Source: an uncultured Haloferula sp.
GTDB taxonomy: Bacteria > Verrucomicrobiota > Verrucomicrobiae > Verrucomicrobiales > Akkermansiaceae
Assembly: GCA_946481625.1 (NCBI GenBank)
Contig: CAMLOZ010000088.1
Location: 1-9,767 of the forward strand
Length of the DNA stretch: 9,767 bases
Direction of reading: 5' to 3'
Shown here: in pieces, positions 1 to 5,045 of the stretch
Position numbering within the stretch: position 1 is the stretch's first letter
How the letters are laid out: each line of letters starts with the position of its first letter
Notes under the pieces: generated by a model
The model's database searches: none
Seen by the model: the letters and a program-made list of their open reading frames with translations, nothing else
Told to the model about the DNA's origin: nothing
Made by a program: the position numbers and the translations under genes

Positions 1-95
1 AGCAAGGTTCCGCCGAACAACTCCGCCGCCACCTGGAGGACATGGAGCGCCTGATGCAGCGGATGAAAGAGGAGATGGACGGGATGGAGGAGTGA
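1..95 (+). CDS. C-terminal end of an unidentified coiled-coil protein (5' partial)
   Basis: Only the last 30 residues are inside the window, read from base 3 to a TGA at 93-95. The tail is highly charged and rich in Glu, Met and Arg (for example DMERLMQRMKEEMDGMEE), with hydrophobic residues spaced as in an amphipathic helix or coiled coil. That composition is typical of real coding sequence, but it is too short to name a family. The gene converges on hemQ, whose stop lies 29 bp away on the other strand. The function is unknown; the reading frame is judged by composition alone. Confidence 0.5.
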   Translation, partial: QGSAEQLRRHLEDMERLMQRMKEEMDGMEE

Positions 96-100
96 GCGCC

Positions 101-113
101 CCGATGGAATCGG
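101..113. repeat. Small inverted repeat between convergent gene ends
   Basis: CCGAT-GGA-ATCGG is a perfect 5-bp stem with a 3-nt loop. It lies in the 29-bp gap between the stop of the left partial gene and the stop of hemQ. The position suits a shared transcription end, but no T-run follows on either strand, so an intrinsic terminator cannot be claimed. Confidence 0.25.
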
Positions 114-124
114 CCGTCCGGCTC

Positions 125-952
125 CTAGAGGCACACCCGTCGGAACAGCTCGTCGAGCGGAAGCTGCATGCCGATGTAGAAGTCACCGAACTCCGCGAAG
201 CGGGCGGAGACCTCGTCGAAGCGCATCTCGTACACGATCGACTTGATGTCGATGGTGTCCTTCGCGAGCAGGGTCACGCCCCATTCGTATTCGTCGAGAC
301 CGGTGGAGCCGGTGATCAACTGGAGAATCCGGCCCGAATAAGTACGGCCGACACGGGCGTGGCCCGCCATGAACTCGCGGCGGGCTTCGAAATCCAGCGA
401 GTACCAGTTGTCGGAGCCGCTGCGGCGCTTGGACATCGGGTAGAAACAGATCGCGGGCCAATCCGGTAGCACCGGATAGAGCCGGTGCTTCAGGTAGTGG
501 TCCATGCGGTCCTCGAACTCTTTCATCGCCTGTTGGAACTCGGGGGAACCTTCCGCCAGACCCTTCTCGCCGATCAGGGTGTCCGCGGCGTATTGCTCGG
601 AAGTGGTGGTGTATTCCGAACGTTCCGTCTGCGAGAGATAGGAATAAACCGGACTAAGGATTTCGGGTCCGAGCGAGAGCGTGAGCTGTTTCTCGAACGC
701 ATTCGCCACCTGCAAATCCGGAGTCAGAAGCATGAAGCCGAGATCCGCCTTCGGAGTGGCGATCGCGAAAGTCAGCAAGTGGGTGTCCTTGGTCGCACGG
801 ATATCCTGCACCAGTTCGGTGAGGCGCGTCTTGGCCATCCGCTTCTCGTCATCGCCGAGGATGGCCCACTGCGAATGGTCGATCTGATAGAAGAGGTGCA
901 TGACGTGCCAGCCTTCGCGTGGCACCAGCGGCGGAATGGAACTCTGGGACAT
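125..952 (-). CDS. hemQ: HemQ: coproheme decarboxylase (chlorite-dismutase family)
   Basis: This 275-residue protein is HemQ (also called ChdC), which uses hydrogen peroxide to decarboxylate the two propionates of coproheme III to give haem b. That is the final step of the coproporphyrin-dependent haem pathway, and it is cytosolic. The C-terminal half closely matches Firmicutes HemQ. It has the YPMSK segment at 171-175, whose Tyr171 corresponds to the radical-forming Tyr145 of the Geobacillus enzyme and whose Lys175 to its Lys149. It also has proximal-ligand His198 in the GHARVGRTYSG segment, distal-side Gln211 in LQLITGS, and the DEYEWGVTL and VYEMRFDEVSARF blocks. The length is near the family norm of about 250. 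The ATG at 952 lies 6 bp after the stop of the upstream membrane-protein gene, so the two are probably co-transcribed. No SD is evident. Chlorite dismutase proper is unlikely because the active-site Tyr/Lys/Gln pattern is that of HemQ. Confidence 0.93.
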   Translation of the reverse strand: MSQSSIPPLVPREGWHVMHLFYQIDHSQWAILGDDEKRMAKTRLTELVQDIRATKDTHLLTFAIATPKADLGFMLLTPDLQVANAFEKQLTLSLGPEILSPVYSYLSQTERSEYTTTSEQYAADTLIGEKGLAEGSPEFQQAMKEFEDRMDHYLKHRLYPVLPDWPAICFYPMSKRRSGSDNWYSLDFEARREFMAGHARVGRTYSGRILQLITGSTGLDEYEWGVTLLAKDTIDIKSIVYEMRFDEVSARFAEFGDFYIGMQLPLDELFRRVCL

Positions 953-958
953 AATGGA

Positions 959-2017
959 TCAGCGGCGCAAGGGTAGGATCGGGATCACAGTGAGCGGCTT
1001 GAAGCTGTCAGAGTCGCCCTCGGCGGAAGGACCTTCGAGGATCTCGACGGTCCAAGGGCGCTGGTCGCTCGTGCGGTAGGCGTTGAACGCCCCCTCGTCG
1101 ATGAAACCGTCCGTGGCTGCAATGGCGAGCGTCGCGCTCCCCGCGGGTTGGAAGGAACCGCCCTTGAACGAGCGGATCATGGGGTCGCCCACCGTCTCGC
1201 CGCGGTCGTTCTTGAAATTCACCCACAGCACGCCGAGGGCGGACGCCTCCGGGGCGAGAGTGATCTGAACCACCGGAATCATTATCACCTCGCGCTTCGC
1301 GCTATCGCGGTTCGGACCCTCGCGGATTGGCTCGCGCCAGAAGGTCTCGGCCGAGCGGATCGCGGCATGTTGACCCCGCACCGGGAAATCGGGCGCGGAG
1401 AGATGGCTGTCTTCGAAGCTGAGCTGGGTGAAGAAGCGCGTGATCACCCAGATCGCCGCCGCCGCGACGACGAAGGCGAAGGCTCCCAGGCCGATCAATT
1501 CGCGCGGGTTGGGCTTCGGGAAGCGGTACTTCTCGCCGGGAGCGGGCGGCACTGCGGGGCGGGGACGGTTCTGGCGCGGGGCGGGTTCGGCAGGTGTTTC
1601 CTCCGGTTCATTCCGGAGTTCGTCCCGCGTTGCGGGGTCGGAGGGAGTTTCGGCCTCCTCGTCCACCACGATCAGAACCGCTTCCTGTCCACCGTCCTCC
1701 GGTGATTCGTCCAGATCGCCGATCTCGTCCACCGCAGGTTCGGCCGTGGTGTCTCCGGGTTCCTTGGCGAGGCCGGTCTTGCGCTCGGCGGCACGGACCG
1801 GGGCCTTGCCCCGCTGGACGGACTTCGCGGATGTGGAATCGCCTTCCGTGCCACGGCTTCCAGCCGCAGGCGGCGGCGACGGCTTGGGCGTCGGGCGTTC
1901 CTCGGGCTCGTCATCCAGATTCCACAGGTCGCCCTCGGTGGTCTCCTTGGAAAGCTCGGATGCCGTGGGGCGGCTGCGGTCCGGCGAACCGGTATTGCTG
2001 GGTGGATCCGCGGGCAT
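959..2017 (-). CDS. Single-pass membrane protein with acidic, proline-rich N-terminal region, upstream of hemQ
   Basis: I do not recognise a family for this 352-residue protein. Residues 1-165 are low complexity and probably disordered, rich in Pro, Glu, Asp and Ala, with a conserved-looking acidic aromatic patch (GDLWNLDDE, 29-37). Residues 161-173 are basic and lead into one transmembrane helix at about 174-195. By the positive-inside rule this puts the N-terminal region in the cytosol and the C-terminal 155 residues outside. The exported part looks beta-rich (VVQITLAP, VLWVNFKNDRGE, GSATLAIAATDG). The layout resembles bacterial proteins with a disordered cytosolic arm, one helix and an exported beta-sandwich, but no zinc-ribbon motif is present. 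The chosen ATG (MPADPP) lacks an SD. The frame stays open 42 codons further to a TTG at 2143 that follows an SD-like sequence, so a longer form is possible. Co-transcription with hemQ is likely from the 6-bp gap. Confidence 0.8.
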   Translation of the reverse strand: MPADPPSNTGSPDRSRPTASELSKETTEGDLWNLDDEPEERPTPKPSPPPAAGSRGTEGDSTSAKSVQRGKAPVRAAERKTGLAKEPGDTTAEPAVDEIGDLDESPEDGGQEAVLIVVDEEAETPSDPATRDELRNEPEETPAEPAPRQNRPRPAVPPAPGEKYRFPKPNPRELIGLGAFAFVVAAAAIWVITRFFTQLSFEDSHLSAPDFPVRGQHAAIRSAETFWREPIREGPNRDSAKREVIMIPVVQITLAPEASALGVLWVNFKNDRGETVGDPMIRSFKGGSFQPAGSATLAIAATDGFIDEGAFNAYRTSDQRPWTVEILEGPSAEGDSDSFKPLTVIPILPLRR

Positions 2018-2146
2018 GAGTGAAGGCGCGCACCGGTTTAGGAATCGCGCCCGCCCTTGACCAGTGGAAACCTTGCCTGCAAAGAGGTCCGCAAAAAGGA
2101 TTGCATGGATGCTCCGGCGGCGCGATGCAGTCGTCAGCAGCAATTT

Positions 2147-2153
2147 CCTCCTT
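2147..2153 (-). promoter_or_regulatory. Perfect SD-like AAGGAGG on the minus strand
   Basis: The minus strand reads AAGGAGGAAATTG, a full match to the SD consensus, ending 3 nt before an in-frame TTG (2143-2141) of the membrane-protein gene. This is the best SD-like sequence I noticed near any candidate start in the window. The 3-nt spacing is shorter than usual, and the 42 codons it would add before MPADPP do not resemble a signal peptide. It may set an extended start or be fortuitous, since the plus-strand equivalent is just a pyrimidine run before the ferredoxin ATG. Confidence 0.3.
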
Positions 2154-2160
2154 TTTCCCG

Positions 2161-2397
2161 ATGGCAGACCGCGAAGACAAGAATCCGGAGAACGTGGCAG
2201 GCAAGTTCTACGTCGATAGCCAGTGCATCGACTGCGACCTTTGCCGCGAAACCGCGCCGAACAATTTCACCCGCTCCGACGACGAGGGGTATTCCTACGT
2301 CTACAAGCAACCGGAGAACGACGAGGAGAAGGCGCAGTGCCGCGAGGCAATGGAAGGCTGCCCGGTCGAAGCGATCGGCGAGGACGGCGAAGATTGA
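2161..2397 (+). CDS. Small acidic [4Fe-4S] ferredoxin
   Basis: This 78-residue soluble electron carrier has a C-I-D-C-D-L-C motif (Cys22, Cys25, Cys28) and a distal Cys67 in EGCPVEAIGE. Together these are the four ligands expected for one [4Fe-4S] cluster. A fifth cysteine, Cys60, sits 7 residues before Cys67 and could be free or paired. The protein is strongly acidic, as is usual for ferredoxins of this single-cluster type (Bacillus/Thermotoga-like). The first ATG that gives a normal ferredoxin N-terminus (MADREDK) is at 2161; longer upstream starts add sequence with no ferredoxin character. It is preceded by a pyrimidine-rich tract instead of an SD. A DUF721/DciA-like gene follows after 12 bp, suggesting co-transcription. 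The redox partner cannot be inferred from this window. Confidence 0.92.
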   Translation: MADREDKNPENVAGKFYVDSQCIDCDLCRETAPNNFTRSDDEGYSYVYKQPENDEEKAQCREAMEGCPVEAIGEDGED

Positions 2398-2409
2398 TCC
2401 CATCGGGCC

Positions 2410-2781
2410 ATGGCGAAGGAATCCCGGCTGGAGGCGATGCGACGCGCCATCCTTCGGGATTGGCGGGGCGGGGATGAGCCAGCCCATCCCGACGAACGTC
2501 TGCACCTTCCCAAGGAGTTCCTAGCGAGTATCTTGCGCCAGGCCGGAGCCACCGCGGGCATCGACGAGGAGCGCTTGCGCGCCATGTGGAAAGAGGTGGC
2601 GGGTGAGTTCGTCGCCCGCCATGCCACTCCCGTGTCGCTGAAGAACGGCTGCCTGACGCTCCATGTGCTCCAGCCGGCAATCCGCTTCCAATTGGAGCAG
2701 ACCCGGGCCGTGCTGTTGAAGAACATCCAGGCGGTGGCAGGAGAGGGGCTGGTAAAGTCGATCCGCTTCGCCGTGGGGTGA
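2410..2781 (+). CDS. DUF721/DciA-like protein (putative replicative helicase loader)
   Basis: This 123-residue protein carries a DUF721 (DciA-like) domain at about residues 55-120. The pattern is W60-K-E-V-A-G, then ARHATPVSLKNGCLTLHV, then a helical segment with LEQTRAVLLKNI, ending in VKSIRF. In well-studied members, DciA helps load the DnaB helicase onto origins in bacteria that lack DnaC or DnaI. The core is a KH-like fold of about this size. Residues 1-54 form a charged N-terminal extension. The gene begins 12 bp after the ferredoxin stop, with no recognisable SD, and ends 42 bp before a convergent gene end. Family membership is clear from pattern; the helicase-loading role is transferred from the family. 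Confidence 0.82.
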   Translation: MAKESRLEAMRRAILRDWRGGDEPAHPDERLHLPKEFLASILRQAGATAGIDEERLRAMWKEVAGEFVARHATPVSLKNGCLTLHVLQPAIRFQLEQTRAVLLKNIQAVAGEGLVKSIRFAVG

Positions 2782-2790
2782 GGGGCGTAG

Positions 2791-2800
2791 CGCAATTGCG
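2791..2800. repeat. 10-bp palindrome between convergent gene ends
   Basis: CGCAATTGCG is a perfect palindrome in the 42-bp gap between the DciA-like gene and the minus-strand membrane mini-protein gene. On the plus strand it is followed after a few bases by TATTTT, so a weak terminator (3-bp stem, AATT loop) is conceivable. A second short pairing, CCCC-AAACC-GGGG, follows at 2810-2822. Neither is strong enough to call a terminator. Confidence 0.25.
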
Positions 2801-2823
2801 GTCTATTTTCCCCAAACCGGGGG

Positions 2824-3081
2824 CTAGCCATGTCGGTTTTTGTCGAAAACCGCGAAGAGGATCAGCCCGAAGGCGACAAGCCGGAACATGTAGACCGCCG
2901 GGATCCACTCCGTATCGAGGTGAAGGGTGGCTCTGGCGATGCGTTCCGCCAGCAGCAGTCCGAACGCCATCGAGAAGAAGAGGAAAAGCCGGTCGCGGGT
3001 GGTTTTCCAGAACCTCACGAAAAACAGCGAGATGACGAGGAACCCCATGCAGATGGCTCCGGAGAGAAATGATTCCAACAT
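2824..3081 (-). CDS. DUF5985-type membrane mini-protein, second of a pair
   Basis: An 85-residue integral membrane protein with three predicted helices at about 4-23, 31-48 and 58-79. The charged loop FWKTTRDR lies between helices 1 and 2, and the C-terminus is DKNRHG. The pattern 'helix, RFW..TRDRLFL, helix, R, helix, DKNR' is what I recall for DUF5985 proteins, a family of unknown function. The start is set at the ATG that begins MLESFLSGAI. It lies 10 bp after the stop of the companion gene, so it should be the last gene of a three-gene operon. It is similar in size and layout to its neighbour but distinct in sequence, as if the pair forms a heteromer. The domain name is from memory and should be checked. 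Confidence 0.78.
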   Translation of the reverse strand: MLESFLSGAICMGFLVISLFFVRFWKTTRDRLFLFFSMAFGLLLAERIARATLHLDTEWIPAVYMFRLVAFGLILFAVFDKNRHG

Positions 3082-3091
3082 GGCGCGGAAG

Positions 3092-3352
3092 TTATTGGGA
3101 TTCGAAGACCAGGCCGAACAGGAGCACCAGAATCGCCGCCAGGGTAACGACGTTCCGCACGACGAGCATGTTGGTTCCGGGGTAGAGGACCAGGTCCGCA
3201 AATAGCAGCAGGTTGCCGAGGCCCAGAATCAGGAAACACAGCGAACTCCAGAACAGAAGCCGGTAGCGGGTGCGGCGGAAACCTCGCCAGAGAAGGAGAG
3301 CGCAGCCGAAGCACGTCAGGAGACAAAGGGAATAGATGAAGATCGGGATCAT
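3092..3352 (-). CDS. DUF5985-type membrane mini-protein, first of a pair
   Basis: An 86-residue membrane protein with three predicted helices at about 3-22, 31-53 and 63-83. The basic loop RGFRRTRYR lies between helices 1 and 2 and an FADLVLYPG segment follows helix 2. It ends in VFESQ. I recall the pattern 'RG.RR.R.RLL.WS.LCF' plus 'NLLLFADLVL' as typical of one of the two DUF5985 subtypes; the function is unknown. Its ATG overlaps the stop of the upstream winged-helix gene by 4 bp (ATGA), which points to translational coupling. The companion gene follows 10 bp downstream. Its inner helices carry Cys and Trp residues (Cys10, Cys14, Cys17, Cys39), but no CXXC or haem motif is visible. Confidence 0.78.
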   Translation of the reverse strand: MIPIFIYSLCLLTCFGCALLLWRGFRRTRYRLLFWSSLCFLILGLGNLLLFADLVLYPGTNMLVVRNVVTLAAILVLLFGLVFESQ

Positions 3353-3732
3353 GGCTCGTGCTTGAATTTGAAGGCGTCGGCAAAGCCTTGAACGGCATCG
3401 CGGTTCTTCTGGTAGATGGCCTCGATCACGCGGACCGGCATCTCCTGGTAGCAATGGCGCAATTCGTTGATGACCGGGACATCGCTTGAGGACCGGAGGC
3501 GGTAGGCGGGAGGCGTCTCGGCGGACTTCTCCAGCAGGCCCTCGGCCGTGAATTTCTCCAGCCCCAGAGCGACAGACGTTCTCGAACTGAGAACGACCTT
3601 GTAGATTTCCTCCGTCGTCCAATCGGCCCGGGTTTGATTCGCGAGCAGGAGAAGGATTTCCAACTGCTCCACCGAGGATAGGCGCTGTGAGATGAACTGC
3701 CTGACGGAGGAGGGTAGGGATTCACCGGGCAT
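3349..3732 (-). CDS. Winged-helix protein heading the membrane mini-protein operon
   Basis: This 127-residue soluble protein has a predicted winged-helix fold at about residues 18-80. Its helices are SSVEQLEILLLLANQ, then TTEEIYKVVL, then SRTSVALGLEKFTAEGLLEK, and a wing with AYRLRSS. No DNA-contact residue can be assigned with certainty. Residues 85-123 form a helical tail (PVINELRHCYQEMPVRVIEAIYQK) that could mediate dimers or partner contacts. There is no transmembrane segment. It overlaps the first DUF5985-type gene by 4 bp, so it is likely to control or work with that membrane pair. A DNA-binding regulator is the simplest reading, but winged helices also serve as protein-protein modules. 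The ATG at 3732 lacks an SD; the upstream region is 263 bp of non-coding sequence. Confidence 0.75.
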   Translation of the reverse strand: MPGESLPSSVRQFISQRLSSVEQLEILLLLANQTRADWTTEEIYKVVLSSRTSVALGLEKFTAEGLLEKSAETPPAYRLRSSSDVPVINELRHCYQEMPVRVIEAIYQKNRDAVQGFADAFKFKHEP

Positions 3733-3829
3733 GGGTGGAGCGAGGTGTGTGAACGGTAGCTGACATCAGGACACGGAGACTGGATTTTCGCCGCCCCTCT
3801 CCTGCCAGCAAGGAAAAAGGATTCCACTT

Positions 3830-3848
3830 CCGGCAGAAGGACTGCCGG
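3830..3848. repeat. Perfect 7-bp inverted repeat in divergent intergenic region
   Basis: CCGGCAG-AAGGA-CTGCCGG forms a 7-bp stem with a 5-nt loop. It sits about 100 bp upstream of the winged-helix gene and about 150 bp upstream of the HAD-Nudix gene. No T-run follows on the plus strand; on the minus strand a TTTTT appears only some 10 bases beyond the stem. It could be an operator, a transcript structure or chance. Confidence 0.35.
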
Positions 3849-3864
3849 CGCACCGAGAGAGCCC

Positions 3865-3897
3865 GCCTCGCGGCATGCGTCCCCGGCGTGCCGAGGC
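3865..3897. repeat. Imperfect inverted repeat in divergent intergenic region
   Basis: GCCTCG-CG-GCA pairs with TGC-CGAGGC across a 13-nt loop, giving nine base pairs with a 2-nt bulge. It lies in the same 263-bp non-coding stretch (3733-3995) as the 3830-3848 repeat. I found no convincing -35/-10 pair in this region for either flanking gene. The repeat may be a regulatory structure for the HAD-Nudix leader or the minus-strand trio; chance pairing in GC-rich DNA is also plausible. Confidence 0.25.
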
Positions 3898-3995
3898 GAA
3901 CTCCCCTGCGAACCATGACCGGATTGGACTTCCTTCACGGAACCTGCGGAGGTAGGAAAGCGCTACCCGCCAAATGCTCTCCGGAGCTCTGCCGC

Positions 3996-5045
3996 ATGTT
4001 CCGCAATTTCATCTTCGACTGGTCCGGCACGCTCGTGGACGACCTGCCTCCGGTGTTGGTAGCCACCAACCATGTCCTCGCGCTCTACGGCAAGCCCGCG
4101 CTCGACCGCGAAGAGTTCCGCAGGGTCTTCCGGCTTCCCTATCGCGAGTTCTACGAGGAAATGCTGCCTGGAGTGCCCCTTGCGGAACTGGAGGTCCACT
4201 TCCGCAAGGCGTTTTCGGAAAGCACCGCTCCGGTAACGATCCTGCCGCACGCGCGCGAAAAGCTGGAATGGTGCCGCGAGCACGGTGTCCGCACCTTCGT
4301 GCTCACCAGCATGGATAGCGAGGCTTTCAAGAAACAACTCGTCGATCTCGGCCTGACGGATTTCTTCGAGGCGACCTACTCCGGCGTGCTCGACAAGCGG
4401 GAACTCATCCTCGAAATCATCTCGAAGCACATGCTCGTGCCGGAGGAAACCGCCTTCATCGGCGACATGACGCATGACATCGACACCGCCCGTCACGGCA
4501 AGCTCACGTCGATCGCGGTGCTCACCGGATATACCCTCGCCGGCCCGCTTTCCGAATCGCGCCCCGATCTCACCGTGCCGGATCTCGACGCCCTCCGCCG
4601 CTTCGTCGGCCGGCCTGGCTGGCGTCCGCGCCCTGTCGCCACGGTGGGCGCGTTGCTTCACGACGGCAATGGCAAGCTGCTCATGCTGCGCACCCACAAG
4701 TGGGGTCACCGCTGGGGCATCCCGGGCGGCAAAATCCGCCGCGGCGAGAGCACCGAGGACGCGCTGCGCCGCGAAATCCGCGAGGAGACGGGCTTGGAGA
4801 TCGACCGCATCCGCTTCGTGATCGTGCAAGACTGCATCGACTCCCACGAGTTTCTCCGTCCCGAGCACTTTCTCCTCCTCAACTACGTCGCCCGCGTGAA
4901 GAGCGGGGAGATCGTCCTCAACGAGGAAGCGCAGGACTACCGCTGGGTCACCCCGGCGGAGGCCATGGGACTCGACCTCAACCGCCCGACCCGGACCCTG
5001 CTCGTCGAAGCTCTCAACCAGGGAGTCATTGAGCATCCGGTGTAA
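3996..5045 (+). CDS. HAD-superfamily hydrolase fused to a Nudix hydrolase
   Basis: This 349-residue protein joins two hydrolase domains. Residues 1-205 are a HAD domain of the phosphoglycolate-phosphatase/phosphonatase-like type. Motif I is D8-W-S10-G-T-L, motif II is VLTSMD at 102-107, a motif III lysine is probably Lys134, and motif IV is GDMTHD at 156-161. Ser10 replaces the second Asp (general acid/base) of the usual DxDGT motif. Residues 212-345 are a Nudix domain with a perfect Nudix box from Gly245 to Leu267 (G-x5-E-x7-R-E-I-x-E-E-x-G-L), so metal-dependent cleavage of a nucleoside-diphosphate-linked substrate is expected. The ATG at 3996 starts 7 residues before motif I; GGAG lies 9 nt upstream. 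The natural substrates are unknown. The two active sites could act in sequence: Nudix releasing a phosphorylated product and HAD dephosphorylating it. Its 3' end overlaps the convergent dehydrogenase gene by 20 bp. Confidence 0.9.
   Translation: MFRNFIFDWSGTLVDDLPPVLVATNHVLALYGKPALDREEFRRVFRLPYREFYEEMLPGVPLAELEVHFRKAFSESTAPVTILPHAREKLEWCREHGVRTFVLTSMDSEAFKKQLVDLGLTDFFEATYSGVLDKRELILEIISKHMLVPEETAFIGDMTHDIDTARHGKLTSIAVLTGYTLAGPLSESRPDLTVPDLDALRRFVGRPGWRPRPVATVGALLHDGNGKLLMLRTHKWGHRWGIPGGKIRRGESTEDALRREIREETGLEIDRIRFVIVQDCIDSHEFLRPEHFLLLNYVARVKSGEIVLNEEAQDYRWVTPAEAMGLDLNRPTRTLLVEALNQGVIEHPV

Noticed and set aside
485..2060. Several plus-strand open frames of 160-210 codons opposite hemQ and the membrane-protein gene
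   Set aside because: They are Arg/Gly/Ser/Pro-rich shadows without domains; the minus strand has hemQ and a protein with a coherent membrane topology.
2018..2160. Possible -35/-10 elements (TTGACC at 2057, TTGCCT at 2073) for the ferredoxin gene
   Set aside because: The -10 candidates at suitable spacing match the consensus at three positions or fewer, so no promoter is called.
2782..2823. Intrinsic terminator between the DciA-like and DUF5985-type genes
   Set aside because: Stems are only 3-4 bp and there is no proper T-run next to a strong stem on either strand.
3888..3995. Upstream in-frame extension of the HAD-Nudix gene (start at 3888)
   Set aside because: The 36 added residues have no HAD character, whereas MFRNFIFDWSGTL at 3996 is the normal distance from motif I and has a GGAG 9 nt upstream.
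3963..5036. 357-codon open frame on the minus strand, antisense to the HAD-Nudix gene
   Set aside because: The opposite strand carries intact HAD and Nudix motifs. The antisense translation is of biased composition with no recognisable motif.
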